Part shown: in pieces, positions 25,905 through 34,536 of the stretch
Position numbering within the stretch: the stretch's first letter is position 1
Layout: the number at the start of each line of letters is the position of its first letter
Assembly (NCBI RefSeq): GCF_012034175.1
Contig: NZ_JAATEJ010000001.1
Location: 558,001-622,000, forward strand
Length of the DNA: 64,000 bases
Direction: 5' to 3'
Source: Actinacidiphila epipremni
Lineage (GTDB): Bacteria; Actinomycetota; Actinomycetes; Streptomycetales; Streptomycetaceae
Notes under the pieces: generated by a model
What the model saw: only the letters and a program-made list of their open reading frames with translations
Told to the model about the DNA's origin: nothing
Databases searched by the model: none
Translations under genes and position numbers: made by a program

Positions 25905-26740
25905 GATGCACTCTCCATCGTCAGGTTGGTGATGTCGGCCCATGCGGCGACCTGGGCGGGCGTGGGGGCCGTCGACTTCGCGGGCACTGGTTCGGTGGCG
26001 GCGGTCGGGTCGGCCGGCGGCTGGCCGGTCTGCTGCTCGGGGGTGGCCGCGCCCGCGGCCGGGGCGGCGGGGGGCGCGGAAGTCTTCGGGGTGTGCCGGG
26101 CCTTGGCCGGTTCGGCGGCGGCGAGGACCTCGCCGATCGCGGCGTGCGCGGCGGTCAGACGCTCGTAGTGGGCTTGCGCGAGGACGCGGCCTTCCTTCAC
26201 ACCGCGGGCGAGGTCCGCGGCCTTGGCCGCCAGCAACGCGGTCTCCTGGTTCGCGCCGACCAGGCATGGGCCGACCTCGTAGAGCGCGGAGAACCGGCGG
26301 ATCTCGTAGTACTCGCCCCACGGGTAGGTGTCGGTGTCGTCGGTCTCGATCCACCCGCCCTCGCCGACGTCGTAGGCGAAGCTGAACTGCTTGACGCGGC
26401 GGCCGGTGAGCAGGCCGTGCACGTGCTTGGCGGTCGGGTTGGTGTCGAGATCATCGATCTGGCCGAGAACCTCCAGGCCATCGGCGGTCTCGGTGGCTTC
26501 CAGGACCCGCCCGAGGTGACTGAACGGGTCGCTCCACTTGTGCGCCCACAGCACGGGGATGGGATCGCCGGACGCCTTCCACTGCGCGAGGACGTCAGCG
26601 AAGGCGCCCGGCGCCACCACGTCGCCCATCGAGTCCTGGTTGCCGAACACGCTGACCAGCGCACGGAACTGGCCGACCTCCAGGCCATCGGCGGGGCCGG
26701 CGGCCTTGATGTGGGCCTTGCACTCCTTGGTGCGGGGCAC
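25901..26740 (-). CDS. HK97-family prohead protease (with long C-terminal tail)
   Basis: 279 aa from a GTG at 26740. The serine-protease core has the catalytic His in PVLWAHKWSDPFSHLGR (~67), the Ser in VKQFSFAYDVGEGGW (~117) and an acidic partner in YEIRRFSALYEVG. Residues ~215-279 form a P/A/T-rich tail that may be a scaffold-like extension. It processes the capsid delta domain during head maturation. Confidence 0.9.
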   Translation of the reverse strand: MPRTKECKAHIKAAGPADGLEVGQFRALVSVFGNQDSMGDVVAPGAFADVLAQWKASGDPIPVLWAHKWSDPFSHLGRVLEATETADGLEVLGQIDDLDTNPTAKHVHGLLTGRRVKQFSFAYDVGEGGWIETDDTDTYPWGEYYEIRRFSALYEVGPCLVGANQETALLAAKAADLARGVKEGRVLAQAHYERLTAAHAAIGEVLAAAEPAKARHTPKTSAPPAAPAAGAATPEQQTGQPPADPTAATEPVPAKSTAPTPAQVAAWADITNLTMESAS

Positions 26741-26742
26741 GG

Positions 26743-27330
26743 TCAGCCCCCCTCTCGCTCGTAGTCCAGGTCGCAGTTGCAGCGGGCGGTCTCCTTGGCG
26801 TCGCCGAGCCCGTCGCCGGGCCAGCGCAGGCCGTTGCCGAACACGTCGTCGAGCGCGACGGCCTCGCCGTCGAGCGCCTTGTGCGAGGGCCGGGGGTTGC
26901 GCCCGCCGGTGCGCCAGACCTTCCGGGTGAGCCCGGACGCGCCGGCCGCGTCGTGGCCGCCGAAGGACCGGGCCTCGGTCGCCGCGGTGGTCGCGCGGGT
27001 CGCGCCGGCCGACACCCACGCGGCCATGCCCGTACGGAGGTTGTCGCGCCAGTCGCCCTCGTCGACTACGGCCGCCACAGCGGCGGCGTGGCCGGCCTGC
27101 TCGTACTGCTCGGCGTGCGAGGCCGCGGCCTTCGCCAGCCAGGCCTCCATCACCGCGGCGTCCCAGCCGTCCGCGCCCGGGTTCCAGACGTCGAGCACCG
27201 ACCAGGCGCCGATCTGCGCCAGCCGGAACCCGTAGCCCTGGATCAGGGCCGCGAGCTGCGCCTGCCGCTCCGGCGAGGACGCAGCCCACAGCTCGTAGAA
27301 GTCCGGCGGCCCGTCGCCGTCCGCCTTCAC
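26743..27330 (-). CDS. Minor head / head-morphogenesis protein
   Basis: 195 aa as drawn from a weak GTG at 27330. ELWAASSPERQAQLAALIQG and, near the end, GRNPRPSHKALDGEAVALDD and ETARCNCDLDYE match Mu gpF-like minor head proteins. The same frame stays open and protein-like for ~150 bases further upstream (DDLATFEVERDAFTDALTAW), overlapping the portal 3' end. The true N-terminus may therefore lie in or be fused to the portal. Confidence 0.75.
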   Translation of the reverse strand: MKADGDGPPDFYELWAASSPERQAQLAALIQGYGFRLAQIGAWSVLDVWNPGADGWDAAVMEAWLAKAAASHAEQYEQAGHAAAVAAVVDEGDWRDNLRTGMAAWVSAGATRATTAATEARSFGGHDAAGASGLTRKVWRTGGRNPRPSHKALDGEAVALDDVFGNGLRWPGDGLGDAKETARCNCDLDYEREGG

Positions 27331-27377
27331 CCCGGACGCATCAAGCAGCCGGTCAGCCTGCCCCTGCGCCCACGCCG

Positions 27378-28826
27378 TCAGCGCGTCGGTGAAGGCGTCC
27401 CGCTCGACCTCGAAGGTCGCGAGATCATCCGGCCGCCCGGCCTTCCCCCCGGACGGCCGACCGCTTTTGGGACCGGCCCGCCCGCCTTCGGCGCCGTGTC
27501 CGTAGGGGACGCGAGGCCGCCCGTCACCACGTTCAGCGGCGTCACCAGCTCCTCGGTGCCCTCGATGTAGGGAAGGTTCTGCCTCGCGCGGGCCTCCGCC
27601 CGCAGCATGTACGGGGCCCCGACCGCGGTCTGCAACAGCGACGCCTGCTCCTCGAAGCTACCGCGGAGTTTGGCCGCGACGTTCGCCTCGACGTACAGCG
27701 CCGAGCCCGGCGCGAGCAGCGGCACCAGCTGCGTGTTGAGGACGTCCTCCAGCATCGTGATGTCCGGCCCGACGCTGTGGGTGTAGAGCATCTGCCGGAA
27801 CGCGTCCAAGTTGCTGAACGTGCCCTCTCGGGCGCCTACCAGCTCCGGAGGGATGTGGTACGCCGAGGCCACCTCCGCGTCGGAGAGCTGGCGGCCCTCG
27901 ATGTCAGTGGTGTCCTTCGGGGAGAACGCCTGCACGGGAACGAGCCGCATGCCGTCCTCCAGGATCGGCGTACCGCCCGCCTCCGCCCCGCGGCCGATGA
28001 ACCGCTTGAACGCTTCCAGGAATCGGGTCTTCGCGTCCGAGGACCAGGACGGGGCGTCGGCTGGCCGCTCGATCACGACCGGCGTGCGGGCGGAGTTGCG
28101 CCACACCTGCCGCCGGTACTCCACGGACTCGCGCTGCTCGTCGAGCAGCTGCCGCAGCGTCTCCATCGGGCTGGTGCCGTCCGCGCCCCACGCCGCGTAG
28201 CCGGAGTCGAACAGATACCGCTCGCCCGCGGGCCCGGCCTGCCCGACCGGCACGACGGCCGCCTGGCCGTCGCCGTATGCCACGTACAGGGCGGCGGGCT
28301 GGTCGTCGTCGTCCGCGAGCACGTGGAAGCGGCGCGCGGGCTTCCGGCGCAGCTCCCACCCACTGGCCGTGTCGGCGGACGGCAGCAGTGTGGCCGCCCA
28401 CCGGTCGTGGATCAGCCAGTCCACGATGATGCTGTGCCATAGCCGGGAGGGCGAACGGCCCGGCCCCGGTGCGGCGAGCAGCTGCGCGAGCGGATGATCC
28501 GTCACCCGGCGCCGGTCGGTGTCGCTGACGCGCTCGTAGACGTGCCACGGGATCGTGGCCAGCGCCCGGGCGATGTAGTCCACGACCTTCCGCACGGATG
28601 GCTGGGTGCGCCACACGTCGTAGGCCGTCACCCCGCCGTAGGCCGCGAGCGGCACGCCGGGGTCGGGCACGATCACCGTGCCGTTGTACGTCCACGGCTT
28701 GTCGAGCCCCTCGAAGGTGGCGAGCACCCCGTCGCGCACCGGCGCCGCCTTCGCCGTCACCAGCAGCCCGTCCGGGGTGATCACCGTGCCCCGAGGGAGC
28801 CGGCCCTTCCTGCGCCACCACGCCAC
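27378..28826 (-). CDS. Portal protein, HK97 type
   Basis: 482 aa from a GTG at 28826 with GAGAGGGGG upstream. Portal marks: VRKVVDYIARALATIPWHVY, LWHSIIVDWLIHDRWAATLL, GRQLSDAEVASAYHIPPELV, SVGPDITMLEDVLNTQLVPL. The last ~20 residues (GRMISRPSRSSGTPSPTR) look unlike a portal and overlap the better-coding frame of the minor head gene, which suggests a frameshift near 27440. The dodecamer forms the DNA entry ring. Confidence 0.92.
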   Translation of the reverse strand: MAWWRRKGRLPRGTVITPDGLLVTAKAAPVRDGVLATFEGLDKPWTYNGTVIVPDPGVPLAAYGGVTAYDVWRTQPSVRKVVDYIARALATIPWHVYERVSDTDRRRVTDHPLAQLLAAPGPGRSPSRLWHSIIVDWLIHDRWAATLLPSADTASGWELRRKPARRFHVLADDDDQPAALYVAYGDGQAAVVPVGQAGPAGERYLFDSGYAAWGADGTSPMETLRQLLDEQRESVEYRRQVWRNSARTPVVIERPADAPSWSSDAKTRFLEAFKRFIGRGAEAGGTPILEDGMRLVPVQAFSPKDTTDIEGRQLSDAEVASAYHIPPELVGAREGTFSNLDAFRQMLYTHSVGPDITMLEDVLNTQLVPLLAPGSALYVEANVAAKLRGSFEEQASLLQTAVGAPYMLRAEARARQNLPYIEGTEELVTPLNVVTGGLASPTDTAPKAGGPVPKAVGRPGGRPGGRMISRPSRSSGTPSPTR

Positions 28827-28841
28827 AGCGGCCCCCTCTCG

Positions 28842-30623
28842 TCAGATGACCTCGAACTCGCCGTCTTCGTAGGCGGACCTGCGCTTGGGCGGGCGGGCCA
28901 GCACCTCGGACATGGCGTCGCAGAGAGCGCTCACACCGTCGATCTTGTCGCCGCCATGGGACTTGTCCGGCTTCACGTTCCCGGCCGCGTCCATCGCGAC
29001 AGCGAGGTTGTCGACCATCCACGCCATGACCGGGTTACCCCCGTGCCGCAGCATCGGGCGCCCGCCGGCGCGCACCTGCTTCTCGCCTTGGAGCAGCAGC
29101 CGCTTCACCGCCTTCAGCGCGGGCGACATGGTCTTGTACCCCTGGCCGACGCCGACCAGCGGAGCGCGCTCGCCCTCCAGCGAGTTCGTCAGCGGCGTGG
29201 ACGACCACCGGTCGAACCCCAGGCTCTTGACATCGAAGGCGTCGAGGTCGGCGCGGATCTGCGCCCCGATCACGTCGTAGTCCGTGACGTTGCCCGGCGT
29301 CGTCCTCAGCCAGCCCTCACGGACCCACACCGAGGCGTTCCCCGCAGTGCGGCGGTCCAGATCCTTGATGTTGTCCTCAGGCGTCCAGAATCGGACCAGC
29401 AGGTCAACGCTGCCGTCGCTGTCGTCGGGGAACAGCCAGGCGAGTGCGTTGAGGTCGGACACGGCCCCGAGGTCGAGGCCTCCGTACGCCTCACCGCCGC
29501 GCAGCTTCTCCTCGTCGACCAGGGCGCCGTTGGCCGTCCACGACTCCAGCGTCAGGTACTTCGTGACCTGCTTGGTGCGGATGCCCAGGTGCAGCCGCAA
29601 GAACGAGGCCAGCTCGGCCGGGGACTGCTTCGCCTTGTCCGCCGCGGTCCGCAGGTACGCCCGGGTCGGGCTGATGCCGTAGCCCGGGTTCGCCTTCTTC
29701 CACGTCTCCTCGGCGAACGGGTCATCGTCCTTCTCGGCGGCGAACACCACGCCGTACACCGCAGGCGCCCGGAAGGCGCCACGGGCCAGCTGCTCGATGC
29801 GCTCCCGCTTCCGCCCGTAGACCGACTCCTTCTTGCCGGCGTCCGCGGTCGTGATGATGAAGATCAGCGGCTGCCTGCGGGAGCCGGTGCCCGACTCGAT
29901 CGTCTCGACCAGCTCGGGCGACTTGTGCTCGTGCAGCTCGTCGACCAGGCCGCAGTGGAGGTTCAGGCCGTGCTGCGCGCCCGCGAGAGACGACACCGGC
30001 TTGAAGTAGCTGTCGGTCTTCGGGTGGAGGATCACCGAGGCGAGTGGCTGCATGACCCGCTTCAGCGCCGGCGACTTCTCCACGATCGCCTTGACCGGGC
30101 CGAACAGCAGCCCCGCCTGCTCTTTCGTCACGGCCGCCGTGATGACCTGCGCGCCGGGCTCGCCGTCGCCGCCCATCATGTACAGCGCGATACCGCCGCC
30201 GAGCGTCGTCTTGCCGTTCTTCCGCGGCACGTCGACGTAGACCTCGCGGATGATCCGCACGTACATGTCGGCGTCGTCGTCCCAGTGCACCCACCCGAAG
30301 ATCGGCGCCAGGATGTAGGCAACCTGCCATGGGTCCGGGCGCAGCGGCTGCCCGGCGAGTGCGCCCTGGGTGTGCCTCAGCTTCTCGAACGCCCGCAGCA
30401 CGCGGTCGACGCGCTCGGCGTCGAACACCGCCCCGGGCTCGTCCCGGGGCTCCGGCGTCTTGATCAGCGGCGGGCAGTCCGGCAGCGGGATGCCCCGCTG
30501 GGTCAGGTACCAGGCGACCTCGGGCGAGATCTTCAGCCGGGCCAGCAGCTCCTCGTCGAGGTACGCGGCCGGCGTCGGCGGGGTCTTCGTCCTACCCGAA
30601 CGGGTTGTCGGGGTCCGGCTCAT
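28842..30623 (-). CDS. Terminase large subunit
   Basis: 593 aa. ATPase: Walker A-like VPRKNGKTTLGGGIALYMMG near residue 131, Walker B LVDELHEH near 229, coupling motif FIITTADAG. The nuclease domain has acidic sites in GGLDLGAVSDLNALAW (~397) and GFDRWSSTP (~497). This phage_Terminase/ TerL_ATPase type is common in HK97-like actinophages. Its start overlaps the small subunit gene by 32 bases. It cuts and pumps DNA into the prohead. Confidence 0.95.
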   Translation of the reverse strand: MSRTPTTRSGRTKTPPTPAAYLDEELLARLKISPEVAWYLTQRGIPLPDCPPLIKTPEPRDEPGAVFDAERVDRVLRAFEKLRHTQGALAGQPLRPDPWQVAYILAPIFGWVHWDDDADMYVRIIREVYVDVPRKNGKTTLGGGIALYMMGGDGEPGAQVITAAVTKEQAGLLFGPVKAIVEKSPALKRVMQPLASVILHPKTDSYFKPVSSLAGAQHGLNLHCGLVDELHEHKSPELVETIESGTGSRRQPLIFIITTADAGKKESVYGRKRERIEQLARGAFRAPAVYGVVFAAEKDDDPFAEETWKKANPGYGISPTRAYLRTAADKAKQSPAELASFLRLHLGIRTKQVTKYLTLESWTANGALVDEEKLRGGEAYGGLDLGAVSDLNALAWLFPDDSDGSVDLLVRFWTPEDNIKDLDRRTAGNASVWVREGWLRTTPGNVTDYDVIGAQIRADLDAFDVKSLGFDRWSSTPLTNSLEGERAPLVGVGQGYKTMSPALKAVKRLLLQGEKQVRAGGRPMLRHGGNPVMAWMVDNLAVAMDAAGNVKPDKSHGGDKIDGVSALCDAMSEVLARPPKRRSAYEDGEFEVI

Positions 30624-31047
30624 TCTCCGACCCCCTCGCCAGGGCCTGCTCCGTCGAGGGTGTCAACCCGAAGTGGCCCGCCCACGCCCGCAGCTCGCGG
30701 CCGGCCGCCCGCGCGATGCCGACCGCCGGGTGCGGGAGCGTCCCCTGCTTCGCGTCGGTCGTCAGCCCCTCCCGCTGCACCGTCTCGGTCGCCTCGCGGA
30801 AGGTGGCCCAGGCCTCGCAGTAGGCCGCCAGCGCGGCGCCGTCCTCGGGCTTGAGCAGGTCCAGCCGAGCCAGGCCGGGAAGGACGCGGTCCCACTCCGC
30901 GCGGGCCTCGTCCGACAGCCACTCCGGCGCCTCCGGCGGCAGCCGCTTGAACGCGGGGCCGGAGTTCACCTCGCGCCCGGCGGAGTCCTTGCCCGGCGCC
31001 CGGCCCTTGATCAGCTTCAGCGCGGCAGGCTGAGGGGTCCGGCCCAT
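30592..31047 (-). CDS. Terminase small subunit, P27 family
   Basis: 151 aa. MGRTPQPAALKLIKGRAPGK is the standard P27 N-terminus, followed by APEWLSDEARAEWDRVLPGL and a C-terminal LTPSTEQALARG. It recognises the packaging site, likely in or near the repeat-rich gap just upstream. Confidence 0.92.
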   Translation of the reverse strand: MGRTPQPAALKLIKGRAPGKDSAGREVNSGPAFKRLPPEAPEWLSDEARAEWDRVLPGLARLDLLKPEDGAALAAYCEAWATFREATETVQREGLTTDAKQGTLPHPAVGIARAAGRELRAWAGHFGLTPSTEQALARGSENEPDPDNPFG

Positions 31048-31702
31048 CTCGTCACCCCCTGTAGTCGCTACAAAAGCGCAGGTCGGAGCACCGTGGCCCG
31101 GCTGACCCCCCCCATGGGATTCTGTGCACGCACGCGCCGAGTTGACCGCGGCGGGTCCCCAGCCGGTCAGCCTGGAAATCTGGACTCCCCTTCCCCCGGG
31201 GGGGGGTAGGGGATCGGGCGGGTTGGGTCATCGCGCCGCGAGTCTCTGACCTGCACGTTTGTGGCGTCGGATTCGGCCCGTACGTATCGGGTGCGTCGTG
31301 CTCGACATGCACGCAGTCTCACAGGGCTTGCAACGCTCTGACCTGCACTTTTGCGCAGTTCGGCGTAAAAGTGCAGGTCAGAGGCTCGCGTGCGGCCCGC
31401 GCTCTGCCCCCGCTGGCACCTGACCTGACTGCAAGCCTCTGACCTGCGCTTTTGTGGAGAGTTGCGTAAAGTCGCAGGTCAGGGGGTTGCAATGTTCGTG
31501 CGATGTGCTCAGCCCGCCCGGCGCCGGGGGAGTTGTCTCGGGGCCCGCGAAGTCGGCGCCTGTGCGCGGGAGTTATAGCGCTCTGACCTGCACGTTTGTG
31601 CAGTTTGCCGTAAAACCGCAGGTCAGGGGGGTGCATCCCCGGGGGGATTTTCCCCCGGGGGGGGTGCTTCAGACCAGCCCGGGGGGGGTGCGTTTCCGCA
31701 GG
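31048..31702. repeat. 655-bp non-coding gap with repeated CTGACCTGC inverted repeats
   Basis: No credible gene. Three complete inverted repeats share CTCTGACCTGC...GCAGGTCAG: 31336-31383 (17-bp perfect arms around 14 bases), 31437-31483 and 31580-31627. Half-sites occur near 31075 (GCGCAGGTC), 31246-31256 and 31695-31706. The gap lies between the HNH and small terminase genes, the usual place for cos or pac and late promoters. G-runs (31198-31207, 31635-31665) are also present. Confidence 0.8.
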
Positions 31703-32107
31703 TCAGGGGGGTGTGATTCCTCGGCGGCGGGCGAGATACCGCTGTCGCCCGCGCTCGGCCTCAGCTGCGCTCTTCACGCGATCGCAGGACGGGCAGAGCA
31801 GGCCGAGGTTGTCGAGGTCACGGGCCGATCCGCCCTCGGCGACGGGCGTCTTGTGGTCCAGGACGTAGGTCTCGGCGTCGGGGTCGTCGGGGTCGGGCTC
31901 GGCCCCGCACAGGTAGCAGGTGTCGTGGTCACGGCGGGCGATGCGGGCCTTGAGGGCTCGCCACTCGCCGCTGCTGATGCCGTCGTACCGGGCGGCCTTG
32001 TCGTCCCGGCCGGCCCAGGGGCGGCGCTTGTGCTCGTCGCACCTGCCCTCGGTGGTCAGCTCCCGGCAGCCGGGTTCGGCGCATCGGGATGGGGGGCGGG
32101 TGGGCAC
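31703..32107 (-). CDS. HNH endonuclease
   Basis: 134 aa from a GTG with a strong GGAGGTGA. An N-terminal Cys-rich knuckle (CAEPGCRELTTEGRCDEH) precedes the HNH core: ARRDHDTCYLCG, VLDHKTPVAEGG, LDNLGLLCPSCDRVKSA. HNH proteins beside the terminase genes help cos cleavage in HK97-like phages, so a packaging role is likely. Confidence 0.9.
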   Translation of the reverse strand: MPTRPPSRCAEPGCRELTTEGRCDEHKRRPWAGRDDKAARYDGISSGEWRALKARIARRDHDTCYLCGAEPDPDDPDAETYVLDHKTPVAEGGSARDLDNLGLLCPSCDRVKSAAEAERGRQRYLARRRGITPP

Positions 32108-32250
32108 CGGGGGTCACCTCCGGGGGCTTCCGGTCCGTGGGGGCGGAAGACGGTGAGTACCACGCCCTGGCTGGTGACGCCGGTGATCATGGCTGCGGTG
32201 CAGGTGCCGTCGTGGTTGACGTGGACGATGCGGCCGACGCTGGGCTACAT
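32056..32250 (-). pseudogene. Small actinophage protein gene broken by TAG at codon 2
   Basis: A GGGAGG site leads to ATG TAG, then the frame continues as PSVGRIVHVNHDGTCTAAMI and TSQGVVLTVFRPHGPEAPGG to a stop at 32056. From memory the opening (M-P-x-VGRIVH) matches a common actinophage protein of unknown function. A TAC-to-TAG change would explain the stop. No other in-frame start precedes the conserved part. Confidence 0.55.
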
Positions 32251-32356
32251 GGATGCCTCCCGGTGCTGGACATGCCGCAGGCCCCGGACCGTGGTCGTCT
32301 CGGGGCCTGCGGGCATACGTGTGCGGAAAGATCGTGACACCGGCTGTGACCTGGCG

Positions 32357-32548
32357 TCAAGCGGCCTCGCGGTCACGCCACAGCGCGAGTACCTGCTCGG
32401 TGTCGTAGTAGGGCTGGCGCTGGCTTCCGCCGGCGCGGGCGAGCTGGCCGCGCTGGACGAGCTTGCGGACGCCCGGCAGGCCGATGCCGAGGGTGTCGGC
32501 GACCTGCCGGGCGGTCATGTGGCCGGCGGGGACGAACAGGGGCTCCAT
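32357..32548 (-). CDS. Small MerR/excisionase-type HTH protein
   Basis: 63 aa: LFVPAGHMTARQVADTLGIG, VRKLVQRGQLARAG, PYYDTEQVLALW. This is the winged-helix layout of small helix_turn_helix_17-type excisionase or regulator proteins. In mid-element it is more likely a late-gene regulator than the Xis. The gap 32251-32356 holds no gene. Confidence 0.7.
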   Translation of the reverse strand: MEPLFVPAGHMTARQVADTLGIGLPGVRKLVQRGQLARAGGSQRQPYYDTEQVLALWRDREAA

Positions 32549-32586
32549 GCCCCCAGTGTGCCGCGCTTCCGCCGGGCGATGTGCGG

Positions 32587-32727
32587 CTACTCGTCGCTGT
32601 GTTCGTCCTCGGCGGCGGCGACCGCGGCCTCTGCTCGGGCCATGGCCTCGTCGTGCTCGACCGTGCCGGGTGGGGTGGCGCCGGCGGCGGCGATGGCGGC
32701 CCAGGCGGCGTCGGTTTTGTCGCTCAT
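32587..32727 (-). CDS. Small acidic hypothetical protein
   Basis: 46 aa: MSDKTDAAWAAIAAAGATPP, then a helix EHDEAMARAEAAVAAAEDEH. Too short for most gene finders, but GAGGA lies at good spacing before the ATG and codon use is typical. Function unknown. Confidence 0.55.
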   Translation of the reverse strand: MSDKTDAAWAAIAAAGATPPGTVEHDEAMARAEAAVAAAEDEHSDE

Positions 32728-32807
32728 GGTGTCGATCCTCTCATCGGGGTGGCCCGCCGGGGTGTGCCCGGCGGGCCGTGGCCGCCGGGGGGCGGTCGGG
32801 GCGGGTG

Positions 32808-33029
32808 TTATGCGTCGCTGTCGGTGGGAGGCCCGCAGCGGCAGTTCTCGGCGTCGGCGCCCTGCCCGATGCGGCAGGCGCAGTAGAGAGGTCCGAGGGC
32901 GCCGGTGGCGGTGACGCCGTTCTCGTCGCCGCCGTAGCAGTTGTCACACTCGCCGGGCTGCCACTCTTCGGTGGTGTCGTCGTCCTCGTCGTCCATGTAG
33001 TCGTCGTGGTCGGTGTACGCGTCGATCAC
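32808..33029 (-). CDS. Small acidic Cys-rich protein
   Basis: 73 aa from a GTG at 33029 after AAAGGA. The N-terminus is strongly acidic (DHDDYMDDEDDDTTEEW), then six Cys in ECDNCYGG, YCACRIG and NCRCG, suggesting a zinc-binding fold. Function unknown. Confidence 0.55.
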   Translation of the reverse strand: MIDAYTDHDDYMDDEDDDTTEEWQPGECDNCYGGDENGVTATGALGPLYCACRIGQGADAENCRCGPPTDSDA

Positions 33030-33043
33030 GATGTTCCTTTCTG

Positions 33044-33172
33044 TCAGCGGTTGCCGTTCTGGCATCCGTGGCCGATGGGCATCCACCCGCCGCAGGCGGC
33101 GCAGTAGGTGGTGGTGAACCGGCCGCCATCGGCGGCGAGGACGCCGAGCCGGGTGAGCGCGCGGTGGATCAT
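33044..33172 (-). CDS. Tiny zinc-knuckle protein
   Basis: 42 aa: MIHRALTRLGVLAADGG then YCAACGGWMPIGHGCQNGNR, one CxxC plus His/Cys site. The ATG overlaps the previous stop (ATGA). Such mini zinc proteins recur in Streptomyces mobile elements. Confidence 0.5.
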   Translation of the reverse strand: MIHRALTRLGVLAADGGRFTTTYCAACGGWMPIGHGCQNGNR

Positions 33173-33864
33173 CGGCGGGCCTCCTGCCGGTCGACGGGGC
33201 CGTGCTTGACGAGCAGGCCCCCCTCTCCGATCGCGGTCTTGGTCGTGTTGTCGCTGTTGTTGTTGTCGGTGTGACCTGCGGCAACAACCCCGCCTGGAGC
33301 CGGATCGGGCTGGGGGAGCGGGGGCAGGTCTGTGCGGTGGATGCCGGTGGTGACGGCGGGGTCGGCGCCGGGCACGCGGACTTGGCGGGTGCGGATGCCG
33401 GCGGCGCGGCACAGGGCGAGGACGTCCCACTGCCGACCCGTCTCGGCGGCGAGTTGGGCGCCGATGGCGGTCAAGTGGACGTTGCCGCCGCCGGCGACGT
33501 CGTGGATGAGGTCGAGGAAGTCGTCGAAGTCGAGCGGCGGCTCGTCGTCCGCATCGTCCTCGGCCGGCTCGTCGTCCGCGTCGTCCTGGTCGTCGTCCTC
33601 GGCCTCGGTCTCCGGGGCTCCGGCAACGAGGACGGACAGGACGGCGAGCGCGCCGGCGCTCCCCCAGGCGACCGGGCCCAGCTCGTAGGCCACTCCCCCG
33701 ACCACCCACGCGGCGATGCCGCCGCCGAGGGTGCGGCCGAGGGCGGTACGGGTGCGGTGCTCGTCGACGTCGTCGGCGGCGAACCAGGCTGCGGCGGAGC
33801 GGGCAAGCTGGTCGATGCCGCGGGCGATGCGGGTCTCTGCGCGGCTGAGGTCGGTGTCGGTCAT
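33169..33864 (-). CDS. Membrane-linked protein of plasmid/AICE type
   Basis: 231 aa. Two hydrophobic segments (GGGIAAWVVGGVAYELG, AWGSAGALAVLSVLVAG) are followed by a run of Asp/Glu (DDDQDDADDEPAEDDADDE) and a soluble domain (FLDLIHDVAGGGNVHLTAIG, WDVLALCRAAGIRTRQVRV) that may bind DNA. Such proteins accompany spread genes in Streptomyces plasmids and integrative elements. The role here is inferred. Confidence 0.65.
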   Translation of the reverse strand: MTDTDLSRAETRIARGIDQLARSAAAWFAADDVDEHRTRTALGRTLGGGIAAWVVGGVAYELGPVAWGSAGALAVLSVLVAGAPETEAEDDDQDDADDEPAEDDADDEPPLDFDDFLDLIHDVAGGGNVHLTAIGAQLAAETGRQWDVLALCRAAGIRTRQVRVPGADPAVTTGIHRTDLPPLPQPDPAPGGVVAAGHTDNNNSDNTTKTAIGEGGLLVKHGPVDRQEARR

Positions 33865-34364
33865 CGGGCCATCGCCTTCGTGAAGGCGGCGCCGAGGGTG
33901 TTGACGCCATCGCCGAGAGGGACGGCGGCGGCTCCGGCGACGGTGCCGGACAGGGCGAGGCAGATACCGGCGACCAGGCCAACGGCGAGCTTCCAGGAGC
34001 GGAGCTTCTTCGCCCACTTCCACAGGGCGAGCAGGACGACGGTGACGAGCAGGACGACCACGTGTCCGCCGGGGTCGAGGACGAGCTGGCGGGCGCGGGT
34101 GACATCCATGGTGGTCCCGCCGACGCCGTATTTGAGCGTCTTGTCGCCGACCTGGTTGGCGCCCCATAGGGTGGTGCGCGCGGCCCAGCCGAGCAGGCCG
34201 CCCCCGGAGAGCGTGAGGAGCATCCCGTAGGCGGCGGCGAGGATGAACGGGACGAGGGCCCCGCCCTTGTGGCCCTCGCGGAACCACCAGTAGACGGCGT
34301 AGGCGGCTACGCAGCAGGAGCCGACGGCGATGCCGCCGAGGGTGACGGAGTGCGGAATGGTCAT
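33861..34364 (-). CDS. Spd-like multi-pass membrane protein
   Basis: 167 aa with about four membrane segments (GGIAVGSCCVAAYAVYWWF, LVPFILAAAYGMLLTLSGGG, VVVLLVTVVLLALWKW, LAVGLVAGICLALSGTVAG). Size, topology and neighbours resemble SpdB-type intermycelial spread proteins of Streptomyces plasmids. ATGA overlaps link it to both neighbours. Unusual for a phage. Confidence 0.6.
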   Translation of the reverse strand: MTIPHSVTLGGIAVGSCCVAAYAVYWWFREGHKGGALVPFILAAAYGMLLTLSGGGLLGWAARTTLWGANQVGDKTLKYGVGGTTMDVTRARQLVLDPGGHVVVLLVTVVLLALWKWAKKLRSWKLAVGLVAGICLALSGTVAGAAAVPLGDGVNTLGAAFTKAMAR

Positions 34365-34377
34365 GGTGGTTGCGTCC

Positions 34378-34536
34378 TTAGAGCGCGAAGAGGAACGCCA
34401 CGTAGCCACCCACGGCGACGACCAGCGCGGCCGTGGCGAGCACGGGCGGGAGCGCGCGGCGGTCGACGGCGAGCAGCGCGAGGGCTGCGCCGACCATGGC
34501 GGCCAGGAAGAGCACGAGGAGCACGGCACTGGGCAC
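34378..34536 (-). CDS. Tiny two-helix membrane protein
   Basis: 52 aa: VPSAVLLVLFLAAMVGAALA and LPPVLATAALVVAVGGYVAF span the membrane twice. The GTG follows GGAGACCACC. It lies in the Spd-like group (SpdD-size). The following gap 34537-34694 has no clear gene. Confidence 0.5.
   Translation of the reverse strand: MPSAVLLVLFLAAMVGAALALLAVDRRALPPVLATAALVVAVGGYVAFLFAL

Noticed and set aside
33861..34364. Calling the four-helix protein a second holin
   Set aside because: It is far from the lysis genes and embedded among plasmid-like genes; an Spd-like role fits better, though unproven.
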